DNA of 64,000 bases from contig JAKCOZ010000084.1 of the NCBI GenBank assembly GCA_022605955.1, positions 1,185,501 through 1,249,500 of the forward strand, in the 5' to 3' direction. This DNA comes from Rallus limicola (Eukaryota; Chordata; Aves; Gruiformes; Rallidae). Made by a program: the position numbers and the translations under genes. The stretch's first letter is position 1. Every line of letters starts with the position of its first letter. The notes below the pieces were generated by a model that searched no databases, had not been told where the DNA came from, and worked only from the letters and a program-made list of their open reading frames with translations. Positions 40,430-52,269 of the stretch are shown piece by piece.

Positions 40430-41265
40430 GGGAGATATATTCATTAAAAATATACATATTGCCATCAGCAATACCACCAAAGATTTTGCATAAGGAAATG
40501 AATGGGATCAAATAGCGATCATAAAGGACCATTTTATAACTCTGCTGTAAATGCTATTTTAAAGGTTCATATTTGACCTCACAGTAAATTGGGATTGTGA
40601 CAAACAGCATTTTTGCTCTTATAATTTATCAGCTAAACCACGGTGGGTTTAGCAGTGTTTGAGCCTGTATTACCTCTACACGCACAAAAATCAGGAATAA
40701 GATACATTCATTTCAAAGGTGTGTATCATCAAAGATCTCTTTTTAGTTAAAAAGAAAAAAAAAAAAAAGAAAATCAAAACCCTGAGTCCTAGATAATACT
40801 TTCTATACAGTGCTGTGTTTAACTGAGAGTTCATGTTTACTGCTCAGTTGTAAAAAGCTGAGAAAATAGCGCTTTGTTACCTAGACACTGATGAAACTCT
40901 AAATAGCGTTGCAGGCAGAGCTGTATAATGAGTACATATTAAAATGTCTTTGGTGTCTTCTGAGAGTGCAGAACATTACTTGTTACTCTGACCATAAATG
41001 TATAACAATTGTGGTTTTGTAAAATAACTCGAAACCTCCTGCAGTCTAAAATATAGAACAATGCAGATGACTAATTTGAATCAACGAGGTTGCACGTGGC
41101 ATGTCACAGTGGGATTCCTAATGATCTTCTACAAGGATTCTGTTTGTCTAAGGCTCCCATTTTCTGTCCTGTGATGTGTGGATGTGAACTATGCTGAAAA
41201 TAATATGGGGCTAATTACCAGCCTTGTCAATGGCAATTCACATACAATGATAAACCGTATTTCTA
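40430..41265. promoter_or_regulatory. Candidate distal enhancer / conserved non-coding block
   Basis: About 830 bp, transposon-free apart from a short A-rich tract near 40750-40768. Cores include an AACCACGG RUNX-like site inside an 8-bp-arm inverted repeat (40632-40653), a TAATTA homeodomain core (41212-41217), and GTCAATGG and ACAATG sites. The texture resembles vertebrate developmental enhancers in gene deserts. This is inference from motif density only. Confidence 0.33.
40632..40653. repeat. Inverted repeat, 8-bp arms
   Basis: GCTAAACC (40632-40639) and GGTTTAGC (40646-40653) are exact reverse complements around ACGGTG. The left arm plus spacer contains AACCACGG, close to the RUNX consensus. 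Confidence 0.75.
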
Positions 41266-42977
41266 AAAAAAAAAAAAAATATGTAAAATAAGCCACACAT
41301 CCTTTCAGTAATAATGACACTGAATCTAAAGACGGTTTCAGCTCATAGTTTCTTTGTTCCAAATAGCATTCTTCAGGGTGGATGTCAACGCAGGTGACAT
41401 TAAAATTAAGATTGGGGGGGGGGAAAAAGAAAAAAGATTAGAGCCATAAAAATGATCAGTCACAACACCATAATCTTCAGCATTTGTTCAGACCAAAAAT
41501 ATGAGAAAGGATATGAGAGGTTTGTGAGAAGGATGTTTATCTTATTTGTACCTTTTTATAAAGATCCTCCCTTTTTTTTCCTTCCTGCATTTATTTGGTG
41601 AAACTGTTAGAGAATATTGCAGAGGTCGTGTCCTGTAGACACAGTTTCAGGTTTAAAAAAATGTTTATCATTGCATTTTTTATACAGTTAGTCAACTTTT
41701 CTTTTCAGCCAAGTTTGAACACTATACCACTCTTTAAAGTGAAACTGCAGCCCTTAAATCCCGATACTCCTTTTGCAGATGCTGAATAGCCAGGACTATC
41801 AAATGGGACAAGAAAAAATAGTTAGTAAAGTGACAAAGGGTGATGTATGTTGTTTTAACTTCCCATATAATGTTCTCTGTTCTTGTAACCCATTTTACCC
41901 TCCTAGTTTAAATACATAGGAGCCATCCAGTGCTGTTTACTATGTAAATGCTAAAGCACAGGTTAGTAACAAGTCAAAGCTATTCTCACCTTATGGATTA
42001 CTTTCTCTGGTAGTTTCTTTTCTGATACATGACTTTGGGAATGGAGAAAATGTTACTTTTCTGGTAATTATGTGTGTTTTTTTCATCAGTGTCTTGTGCA
42101 GAGAGTTGCAGATACGGGTATGCAGATATGTCTCCCTGTATGGCACTCTGTCTACAGCTGCATACAGACACACATACATGTATGCATATGAGGCTTTGCT
42201 AGTTAAAAAAACATATCAGTAGGTCAGAAAACTATGCATCCTATGAAGTATGACAGAATATTGTGTCAATTGTCATACCACTTTTGGTGCAGTAGAAAGC
42301 ATTAGACATAAATAGCTGTATTATAAGCATTAGAGAATCTACCTTCTTGATATGCTATTGAATTAAAGTAGCTTCTTTTATAGTCAGTGCTTCTGTAGCA
42401 TAAGTGAGTTTAGTGACAAAACAAAACAAGAGATAGTGCAATTGAAGCAGATGTTCCATGAAACTCTTACTATACAGAACACAAGGGTCTGGCATATAGC
42501 TCATCAGTAAAACATGAGAATGTACTTGAGTAGAAAAATCACAATCTGGTACCCACAGGCTATTGCCTGCATCTCATGTAAACTGATAAATTAAAGATGC
42601 TGCACCATTTTTCCTTGTCTTTCCTTTGTCAAATGCAATCATTTAAACATGCATTTTGGTACTGGAAAACTTAAAAAATAAGCAAACATACCAACATATA
42701 GCTAGTTTGCTGAAGCACAGCCTTCTACAGATATCAGATTTTTCTTATTATCTGTGTGCGTGTGTGTTGTTTTGTTTTTTTTAATCTGAAATCATATTGT
42801 TTATTTTGCCTGAGGATTTGCACTTGTAAAGGCAAATTTCAAAGTCTTCCCACTCCACCCTCTCTATCCCTATTGGTGGTAGTGAAAGATGTTTTTATCT
42901 AGGGTTCTGCAGAATAAACGATCTATTTATGATCACTTTGTAAAGAAGCATTTAAAAAATATGCAGTTATTAAATAT

Positions 42978-42978
<1 letters not shown>
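41266..42978. other. Unique AT-rich non-coding DNA
   Basis: Begins with an A-run (about 41266-41279) and contains a G-run near 41413-41422. No exon, RNA gene or transposon recognised. Confidence 0.5.

Positions 42979-43040
<62 letters not shown>
42979..43040 (+). repeat. (TAA)n microsatellite, about 20 units
   Basis: Uninterrupted 62-bp TAA/AAT run. On the minus strand it produces a run of tyrosine codons in an 81-codon frame, which is an artefact. Confidence 0.98.
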
Positions 43041-43499
43041 TGTGCCATGTAAAATAAAAAGTGTTCCAAAAGTCAAAATAATCAAATAAAGAAAGCAAAC
43101 TGTCCCCAGACATTTTGATAGACTGGAAAACAATGTTGTGAAAATACAAGAATGTTCAATAGTGATGTATAAACACAATTTATGGTTTCTGAGAATTTGA
43201 TTATATTTGCACTAACAAAATCTCACCAGATCTAGGACAGTTTTAGTGTTTTGTCCTGACAGAGGTCAGACTTAACAACCACGGAGGAGAAACAGGCAGT
43301 CTTAAATTGGTAAATGTTGAATATTTCAGTATAATAAAAGTAATAATAAATATAAAATATGAACAGGGCTTGATTTTTTAAAAAGTTAATCTTTTTTGTC
43401 ATTCTTCTTGCCTGTTCTTTAGTCCTTGGAATTTTAGCTTTTGTGTAAGTGTTTTATGAATGCTTAATATTCTTCCCTTACTCGTCTCTGGCAATCTGA
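43041..43499. other. Unique AT-rich non-coding DNA
   Basis: Nothing recognised. Confidence 0.5.
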
Positions 43500-43905
43500 T
43501 GCTAAGTGGGACAAAATGCAAACAGAGCATTGCCCGTTAAAATTTTAATGCCACATCACAATTTTCTAATGGAGCTATCAGAATTGCAAAACAGTGTAAC
43601 TCCACTGAAACTAATAATAAATCAGGTGCTAAGAGCCGCACCATCTATAAACAGCGGACTCCAGCCAAGAAATTGTAGACTTACAAGGACAATTGTTTTC
43701 TTTCATTTAAAACTTAGCACTGCCTTATCAAAGTGCTCCAAAAATTATCACTATACAGCATCCCCTTACAGTTTATGGCAGGATTTTAATTTGGGCACAT
43801 TTAAAATCATAAGTGTATTAAAAGCCAGGAGAGAAATGTCCTTTGGAATAAATAATGTAGCTTTAGTTGCAGTACAGGGCACAATTACATTGAAATAATT
43901 TGCAC
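43500..43905. promoter_or_regulatory. Candidate regulatory block overlapping a 130-codon open frame
   Basis: Repeat-poor block with an ACAATTGT palindrome (43689-43696; paired SOX-type half-sites), ATGCAAAC (POU-like) and TTTTAAT cores. A plus-strand frame at 43506-43898 is open for 130 codons but shows no domain, signal peptide or biased composition. At this base composition about one frame of that length is expected by chance in 64 kb. Near 43594-43611 it may contain part of the old palindromic repeat seen at 17.58 and 30.43 kb. Regulatory role is inferred; coding role is unlikely. Confidence 0.3.
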
Positions 43906-46106
43906 ATGCATGCACTACATAAAATGTCCTACCATCCATTTAACCCTTCTATGCTCTTGCTCTTATTGTTGACATTACTAAAGAGGATGTTAAAGTGTCT
44001 TCCCTCAGATACTTCCCTGAGTAACACAGACAAACATATACCTATTTCTTTATCAGGCAGGTTGCTGAGGTATTCCAGGTAGATGGCTTTATTTTTTGGC
44101 AATTTAGTGAGCATTGTAATTAGGCTGTGTGCTCACCACTACAGAAAAAGTGATCATGTCCTAAGAATTCACAAGTTCTCTGGAAACAGGGAGCAGAAGA
44201 AAAGTTTCTCAACCTTCCAAAGATTACAAACATATTATAAAAGCCCTAGAATCCTTTTAAAGTGCAGTTATATCTGCATGAAGAGTGAGATAAACTCTTC
44301 CTAAAATCTCATTCTCAATGTCATTCTCAAGTCCATACCCTCAATGTCAAGATGGCTTTGAGTGTTTATTTTGATGGAGCTATGGCATTTAGATTTCTTG
44401 TAGCCTTCGGCTCTCACTGTAAAGGCAATGATATTTTCACTCCGTGCTTGCCTAAGTGGATTAGGCTCTGCATTGAGACACATAACTTATGAGCCAGAGC
44501 CTCTGCACCGCAGGGTCTTAGAGCTTGCTCTTCCAGGACCAAATCAGCAGCAGCCACAGCAATGCCCCAGCTGTGACTTTTTTCAGAGACAACACCATGG
44601 CTGCTCTCAGCAATGCCCTGACAGACAACTGATAAACGTTTTCCTTCATAAGGGACATAGATCCCATGTTTACATGAATGAGACAGAAAATGCTCTAACC
44701 CTTGTTTAACTGTAGTCCATTTTCCTCATGGTTACATCGCAGATTGAACTCTCAAAACCAAGACTTGCCAGGAGCACCAACAACTATTTCCCAGGGGTGT
44801 CTGGGGGTACTGGAGCCTCCCAAGCCCACATTATGCAGGCACCAACCCCTCTTGGTCCTCATTGTTCTTCGATTATACTTGTTCACTTAGCAGTAGAAAC
44901 TGAGTTCACTTGGATAATGAAGTGCTCTTAGAACTAGCATTTTGAATATAACATTCTGCAAAAAAGATGTTTCCTTACACCAGAGACGTTATTCTGAAAG
45001 GCTCTTTCAGGAAAATTGCTCCAATGACCAAATCCCCAACATACCAACTCTCAGAAGTAACCTTCTTCCAGAAGGGGAGTTATGAATTTCCATGACTAAA
45101 ACACCCACAACATACCGCTGAGCAATTTTCATTTCAACTGCAAAAGGGTACAACAGGATATACACTTAATTTGTGAGTGCCCATTGAGGGCCTGGGCTTA
45201 AGTCATAGTTGGATCACAAATGAGACTATTTTCAATAGCCTCATCTAATTCTTCAGCTATCCATTTCACAAAACTACCACAATCTGACATGTTGAGCAAT
45301 CTCTGCTCAAGGCCCATAACTAGAATAGCAAGGATGCTGCAGGTCAGAACTGAGATGTATTGAAAGGGATGTGTGGAGAAGCTTAGTCCCTCACTTTCAT
45401 GAGCACTAAATTCACTCAAGATTTTAATAATAAAAAATGCAGGGTTGTCTGACAACATTCATATTTTTTTCATGAGCCTGTCTTCTCAAATTCCCTGGCT
45501 AATGCTGCACATAGTGACACAGCCCGTGTCACTCATGACAGCATTTACCTGCATTGCAACAACATGACTTGCCTGCCAACCTTAAATGTTTGACAAACTG
45601 CTCTTTTTTTCAAAAATAAATACATAAATAACATGAAGATATGTGAAACTGTTTTGAGGTTTTTTGTTGTTGGGTTTGGTTCTTTTTTTCAAAAGGGCAG
45701 GAATCAGGCTGCCTGCTTTGCAGTTCTGGCCGCATTGCAGATGACCATGCTGTGGACCAAAACATGCAAAAGGCTGTGAAATGACTTCCACTAGTTTTGT
45801 TACTAGCTGAGTCCATGCCTCCATTTCCATCCACTACCGCCTTTTCCTGCACCCAAAATGTCTGCAATAATTTATCCCATAAAACATAGACATATATACT
45901 ATATTTATTGCATGTGCAATAAAAATGGGAAAAAAAGAAAACCCAAATTAAATGCTACACACTAAATAAGTAAAATAATACTGCAAATAATTAATTGAAT
46001 GCATCTTCATGTGGGGCCCATGAAAAGTTGATATTTCTCATTAAGAAATGTATATCACTAAAGCCAATACAGCTTTCATTAAAACTGAAGTGGCATTTTG
46101 TTTCCA

Positions 46107-46108
<2 letters not shown>
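43906..46108. other. Unique non-coding DNA
   Basis: No exon supported. Short frames at 44.4-44.9 and 45.2-45.9 kb lack domains. No transposon confidently assigned. Confidence 0.5.

Positions 46109-46135
<27 letters not shown>
46109..46135 (+). repeat. A27 homopolymer after an ATTAAA hexamer
   Basis: Twenty-seven consecutive A, the first of which complete ATTAAA, a common variant polyadenylation signal. No recognisable mRNA-like sequence lies upstream, so a processed retrocopy is not supported. The lysine-rich frame across it is an artefact. Confidence 0.9.
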
Positions 46136-46137
<2 letters not shown>

Positions 46138-46784
46138 GATATGGTTCTTCATTCAATCACTTTTGTAATGAACACATGCAAAGTGGTAGCCATCAGGTTA
46201 AATGTGGTGGTGTTAAAAATATCAAACACATTGATTGGCATCACAATATACTTTCTGAATGCCTTTCTCTATTAGTTGGTGTGGTGGGAGCTCTCCTGCT
46301 TGTTTTATTCTTCTGTAACTACTCAAAAGATGTGTGCTGGGCACAAAAGAATTTGTGATAGCTCCTTTCTTCGGAGGCAATGCTGGGCTCTTCGGTAACT
46401 TGCTGTTGAATAAAATTTCACATCTTTACTATAGGAGACAGGCATTGTCACTTTCATGTGAACATGCATTTTACAGCACTAACATGCTTTCTTGAACACA
46501 GCCACCTACAGAATCTGTTATGTTTGTTTTATCTGCTAGGGTTGCAATCCTGGTAAAACTGGATTGTGATAGTAAATTGGCATCGTATCATCTCAAAGAA
46601 AGTTTGGACAACCTGAGGATGTGCTGAACTAAGGAGGACTGTTTAGTTTGAGCTTGTAATGGCAGAACTGTCATTAATATTAACCTAATTTGCCTGCAAC
46701 AAGATTACCCTGTAGTATTTCAGGCCTAAACATCTGAATATAGGGAAAGGTGATCTAGTAACATCAATCACTCTTTTAATCACG
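46136..46784. other. Unique AT-rich non-coding DNA
   Basis: Nothing recognised. Confidence 0.5.
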
Positions 46785-46854
46785 AATAGTTTCAACTTCC
46801 ACTGAATAATACTATACAAAATAATTTCAACTTCCACTGAATAATACTATACAA
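46785..46854 (+). repeat. Tandem duplication, 2 x 35 bp
   Basis: Copies at 46785-46819 and 46820-46854 match at 34 of 35 positions (AATAGTTTC against AATAATTTC) with no spacer. Confidence 0.97.
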
Positions 46855-49800
46855 CCCTTTTGCTTTAGATAGCAGGGGAACAGACCCACTGGTTCAACAG
46901 TTCCTTTCAGTCCTATAAATACATTTTTTATTATATGCCAATTTCCTTTGGTCAAATAATGAAAAAGTAGAATTGAGATCAATTCTCAAACTACACACTT
47001 ATCTGCAATGAATGCTTGGGCCAGATTTACAACCGTATGTGCATATATGCCATATATCAATTACAATATAGCACAAATAAACACATAAACCGGCAAAACA
47101 CAATGCCAGTGATATTTCTCTCTTTTGTTGGGTCCTGCTCAACATGTAATCTTTGTTATCTATTCCTTTTCTTATATACAGATGTGTTTGAATATGATCA
47201 TAATCTTGGATTATTTCATGATCTTTTTTACAGCTACTCTCTGGGAATGCATACATGTGAGGTGGTTTGTTGGGTTTTTTTAAATTAAAAAAAAAAGAGT
47301 TAAAAAAAAAAGAGAGAGAAGAAAGCATAAATTCGTCCTGAAAAACCAGAAACTAAGCTTCTGGTATGGTTCTGCTTTTCACCAAATTCAGCTGTGCTTC
47401 AGAAGACCTGTATTGTGTACCTTCTAGCAGGCCAAGAACATATTCATAATTTAAGAAAGAAGTAACACCAGGAACAGCAGACGTTCAATGAGACAGAAGA
47501 CAGTCAAATCAATGGCCCTGCATTTGGCTTTTGTCCTTGCCAAACTCTTAGTGATTATGTACATTCCCTCGCGCAGTGTTTAGCTTTCTTTCACTGGAAC
47601 ATCGGAGCTCATTTCAGACTGCATAACAGGATGTCATAAACTGTGCTATACTGGAGAAGAATTCCTCCTGCTCTCAGTTGTCAGTGCTGGGATCACTCAA
47701 AAGCAGCTGGAATGCCTGATTAATCACATCACGGGGCCTTACATGTGGTTTCTTAGAAGCAGACACTGGTAATAGTTCTATATTATAAATAAAAATGTGC
47801 TGCTTTGCCCATTGTCTTAATCACATGGATTACGTGACAGTAGCCATCCAGTGTCGAACGTGGCATCTGGAGTATCCTTAGTTGAAACCACTTTAAGCAC
47901 CTGATGACACCTTGAGAGACTGACTACAAAAAATCTTCCGTTGCAATTGTTCATTCTGGTCAAGTTAGCCAGAATGGGATCTGCCCACTTACGCAGCTGA
48001 AAGTATTCTTCAGAAGTAGCCATTGATCTCAGTGGGGGAAAGAAGGGATGTTTAGTAATTTAAAGCCTACTCTAATTTAAATTCCAATGAGTCCTTGGAC
48101 CTGCTTAGATACATGTCTACCAGGTGAATAATTTTACTTTGAATATTTATATTTTGCTTTTTCTCAGAACTAATAGGCAAATTTTCCTGTGAAAACTGGA
48201 AAAACAGCCCTATTTTAGGGACGGGTTTCTATTTTTCCCTTTCCTTTCAAACCTAATGCCAGCTCAGCATACTTCTGCTTCTCCACTATACCCTTATTTT
48301 TTTCTCTACTTTCAAAAGCTTACATTTACTGAGCAAAATAAGGGGAGAGTACAAGTTTTAACTTTGCGGTAAGTTTCAGCAGTCCTTTTGTCAGCTAGAC
48401 AACATGTGTTTCTTTAGGAAAGACTTCAAAGAATAACATAAATGCACGTAAAGGAAGCAGCCAGCTTTGCTAATGACGGACATTTCATGCAGGATTCATG
48501 CCTCTATTAATGTCCTGTTCTCAGACCTGAAGTGCAAAAGATTTCTGACAAAGTCACACTATGGCCTCTAAATCTGCTTATGGAGTGTGCCTGTGTCAAC
48601 CAGTCTGAAAGCACAGAGGTCCAAGATGGCTATGCTATAAGTAAAAAAAAGCAACCAGGAGCTCAGTAAAGAAAAATTGGAGAACGGTACATTGCAGCTC
48701 TACCCAGAAAGCTCAGCCAACCTAAAGATGCCTCTATTTCCCATTTTACCTCAGAATATATGAGTTGTACCTCGTTATCTGACAGAAATACTGAAATATC
48801 TGATGCTTTCATTTTCAACCTCAGTGCAAACATCTTCATAGTCCCCACAGAAGTTAAAGTTTAAAAAGGCCTCTGTGCAGAGTCTCTGCTGGCTGTTTCT
48901 CCAGTTTTCTGCTTCTGTAGAGGAACACTGTAAATTCTACCCAAAGATGCAGTTCTGATGGAAATCACTGAAGTATTGGTTGTTAGACCTTTACTATCTC
49001 CAGGATAGTCATTCAGGAGCCCCACAAAGTTCATATGACAAAACAGAGAGTGCTACCTTTGTTAACAGTTGGAGAGGTTTGTTTCTGGAAAGCGGACTGT
49101 GTTAGCTCATATGTGTGGTTCTGCTGAAGAGAACTCTTTCCCCTGCTCTCTGATAGTATAACAAATAAACATGAGGGCATGTTGAGGCACATGCCATGGC
49201 TTGTCTTACAGACATACACATTCATCATTCAAGAAGCTTTCTGTTTCCTTATTACTTATCATTCTCAGTGGTCAAAATCCTTCATAAAGTCCTTTTTTAG
49301 CCAAGACATTATCCGGCCAAGGAGAGCAGACATATTTCAGCAACCTTTAACTGACAAGGCTACCCAATGCCTCTAGCATTCAGAAGAAATGATAACAAAC
49401 TCCAGTGCTGGCAATAACAGACCTCCCAAAAGGAGAAAGGTGCTTTCTGAAGCCCTGGAGGTGAATCTGAAAGACACTGCCCTTCTTGGAGTCACAACAA
49501 TTTAACTGGGAGAGAGCCATAGATTTAAATCCTAACCATTTTTAACACTGGACAGTGGAGTGAGCTCCTGAACCTCATTACTTGTTACTCATCCAATACA
49601 ACTGAACATACAATAATACAATTCTCTATAGCATACAATACCCTGTATAATAACCTGTGTATATTATCCCACGTTCCGCTGAAAGGTAAGAAATTTAAAA
49701 ACTGCTTAAATACTTTCCCTGAACATTTGCCTTTTTTTTTTACTTCAATTGAAAAGGAAAATATGGGGGCCAAATTTTCTTCCCATTGGCCATCCATTAT

Positions 49801-51062
49801 GTAACTGCCATGCTCCATCTCTCTAAGGGTAAATACTCTTGTCATTTTACACTTTCACATACAAATCTTTCCAAAACTCTGAACGCTCTTGCCACTTATT
49901 TTTTACCTCAATTTCTTTTTCTTTTTTCTTTTTTCCTTTCTCTTTTTTCTTTTTTTTTCCAAATACAGCAGTCAGAACTAAACAAGGCACTCGAGGGTGG
50001 AACAGACTATTACTACAGCTAAAAACACAGTATTGTGTGTGCATTTACATTTATTTACATAAAGTCAAATTCCTAATTTTTAACTTAATGAAAATTAGTG
50101 AAACCAAGGAAACTTTAAAGGGTTACATAGAGAACAAGGAAATAAAATGAGGCTTGGAGGTAAAGCAATGAAAGTTCACATTTGTGGAAAAAAAAAAGTC
50201 ATCTAGTAAGGATAAATTTTAACAGAAAAATTTTGAAAACAAACTGTCCTGTGAATTAGGTCAACCTGAGTTTCCTGTGAAAGACTAAGTGGGATGTCAA
50301 AGCCCATGAGAAGGAAAAGAATTCTCAAGAGACAATTTTCATATATGAAAAAGGATGATAATATTTTCATGCATATAGATTCTGTACTTTCAACTATGGA
50401 AAAGTATTACACCTGGGTATAAAAAGAGGTGTTGGAAATGAAGCAACAATCACATGATTTCATGACTGCGGTTTCCTCTGAGTGCTTGTGAACCAAGATC
50501 AGCCAATCACCTGAAATTTATTTATGAAAAAGATTTCTGTGGAGGGCCACCAGAGAGAAAGAAATCACATTCCAGTACATTGGCAAAGGGAGACAAGGCA
50601 GGCAGTTAAACTCATTTAGTCATAGTACAATATAATGGTCAGACAATTGAACATCTGCTGTATAAGCATGGGGTTTTTTACAAGTTAAACCCCTACAAGA
50701 GGCTCAGAAAAAAGGCAAAGATCTACCTATAGGCCTGAAACAAAAGTAATCAAGTAGCTGAATTCCACCACAAACAAAGGGTTTTCTCAACAACCTTTGA
50801 ATGCAAGTCAAGTGCAGACCAGGAAACCTGCTCCTTTATTCTTCTCAGAAGCCTAACTCAGTTTGGGAATATCTCCTTTATTTGCTAACATAGCTTTTGG
50901 CATAGCCAAGAAGTGACCCCTAATCAATATATCTCTGCCAGCAGAAATTCTTAGTATGTGTGCACTCCAGTAACAAAATGGTGTTATTACTGTCAGTATT
51001 TGCTGTACTGAAAAACAACGCAGGTTTAAAACAAACAAATGGAAGTAGTTTTTATATAATGC
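46855..51062. other. Unique AT-rich non-coding DNA
   Basis: No exon or RNA gene supported. 47.5-47.76 kb is repeat-free with a palindromic TGATTAATCA (47717-47726), a weak regulatory candidate. A pyrimidine tract of about 50 bp lies at 49913-49961. Frames up to 109 codons (46999-47328, minus) are AT-rich chance frames. Confidence 0.5.
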
Positions 51063-51370
51063 ATAATTAAATTGTGAAACCTACTGCCTACAGGATCAGG
51101 CAGAGGACAAAACTTTATCTGGATTTAAAAAAGCATTAGGCAAATTCATAGAGGAGATGTACATCATTGCTTATTAAACATGAAAGCCCAGATGCAACCT
51201 CTGGCTCAGAAAAAAAAAAAAAAAAAAAAAAACTAAAATGCTGATTGCTGGGAGCTGGGAAATTATACCATGGGAAGGATCACTCTATAGCTGCCTTATT
51301 TTCTCTGTTCTTTCCCTAAGGGTCAATGTTAGAGCTAGAAGACTTTGGTCCTTTGATCTAAGCTCCCAAG
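51063..51370 (+). mobile_element. Old CR1-type LINE 3' region (long-tailed subfamily)
   Basis: Blocks reading AATTGTGAAACCTACTGCC, GATTTAAAAAAGCATTAGGC, ACCATGGGAAGGATCACTC and TTTGGTCCTTTGATC occur in the order found in the 3' region of an older CR1 group common in reptiles. There they are 'GTGGAACTCACTGCC', a 'GATTTAAAAAGG' block, a 'TTCC-GGG-AGGTTATTCC' block and a terminal 'GGTCTGATCCAG'. A 23-bp A-run (51210-51232) lies inside and is not part of the remembered consensus. The match is by memory of consensus texture; boundaries are approximate. Confidence 0.6.
51210..51232 (+). repeat. A23 homopolymer inside the old CR1 piece
   Basis: Uninterrupted run of A splitting the CR1-like 3' region; probably a local expansion or small insertion. 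Confidence 0.9.
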
Positions 51371-51689
51371 CAGGTCACAGAAGCAATAATTCCTATAAGC
51401 CCTCAGTGAAAATAAACATGAATACTCCAAGTGCAAAAGGAGTCTTACCTTATTCAGATGTTATTTGGTCCTTATGGCCTTTCAAATATTGCAGCCTACT
51501 ACTAGTCATGAAAATGTCCTTGTAGCTCACATGCTATAAGCTTTGGAAGCACCTTAGTTTTCAGGTCCTCTAGTTCCTCTGAAGAAAGCAAAGGTAAGAG
51601 GATTTAAACCAAATACACAAATTTCTAGTTGGACTTTCCCTGTCTGTCATTGTCTTGACAGTTTAATCTAGATAGCCTCATTCTCTTTC
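51371..51689. other. Unassigned spacer between two CR1 3' ends
   Basis: About 320 bp with no recognisable element. It separates a plus-strand CR1 3' end from a minus-strand one. Confidence 0.4.
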
Positions 51690-51800
51690 TGTAAGAACAA
51701 AATGTAAGAAATGTTCTACTGGGTCAGACAAACGTGTGTGTTCATGTAACCTAATTGTCTTCAATGTCTCAGCCTTTTACAAACTGGTGGACAACCAGCC
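51690..51800 (-). mobile_element. Old CR1-type LINE 3' tip, minus strand
   Basis: Plus-strand text TGTAAGAAATGTTCTACTGG then GTCAGAC corresponds to the reverse complement of a CR1 terminal block (GTCTGATCCAGTATGGCAGT followed by TCTTATG units). Its 3' tip is therefore at the low-coordinate end. Decays rapidly to the right; end approximate. Confidence 0.5.
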
Positions 51801-52269
51801 ATACTGTCCACTTGACTAATACATAAGAATTATTTTCTAATAGGAGGAAAACTGAACACTTCCTTGCTGCCAGATCCTAGACAAAAGCAGATTATAACAA
51901 AGGATTCTACTCTTACCATTCTTCCTCCTTCCCTACTGGCCACATTACTTCTTCATTATATCATCATTTTACAAAACAATCTCAACTGATTCCCATAACA
52001 ATAGACTTAGCAACAATAAGTAAAAGTGAAAGAATAAACCAAGAAGCAGCAATAAATTGGTACTGCTGCCCTTTGCAAATTCTGTCATTACCATGCTGTG
52101 GCATATACCTCCAAGAGGAACACAAATAATCAGTCTTCCCTGGAGCAGTATGAAGAAAGAAGGTGTCACCTAAATCTATGATGTGACACTGTTTGCAAGG
52201 CTATATATGACACTTTAGCAGGTCAGAGGAAAGAGAGCACAGGGCTGTGATCCCTGATAACCCAGAGAC
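51801..52269. other. Unique non-coding DNA
   Basis: Nothing recognised. May include further decayed CR1 sequence continuing from 51800. Confidence 0.4.

Noticed and set aside
42933..43178. Minus-strand frame with a long tyrosine run
   Set aside because: Translation of the (TAA)n microsatellite.
46098..46358. 86-codon frame starting with a lysine run
   Set aside because: Created by the A27 homopolymer; no domain downstream.
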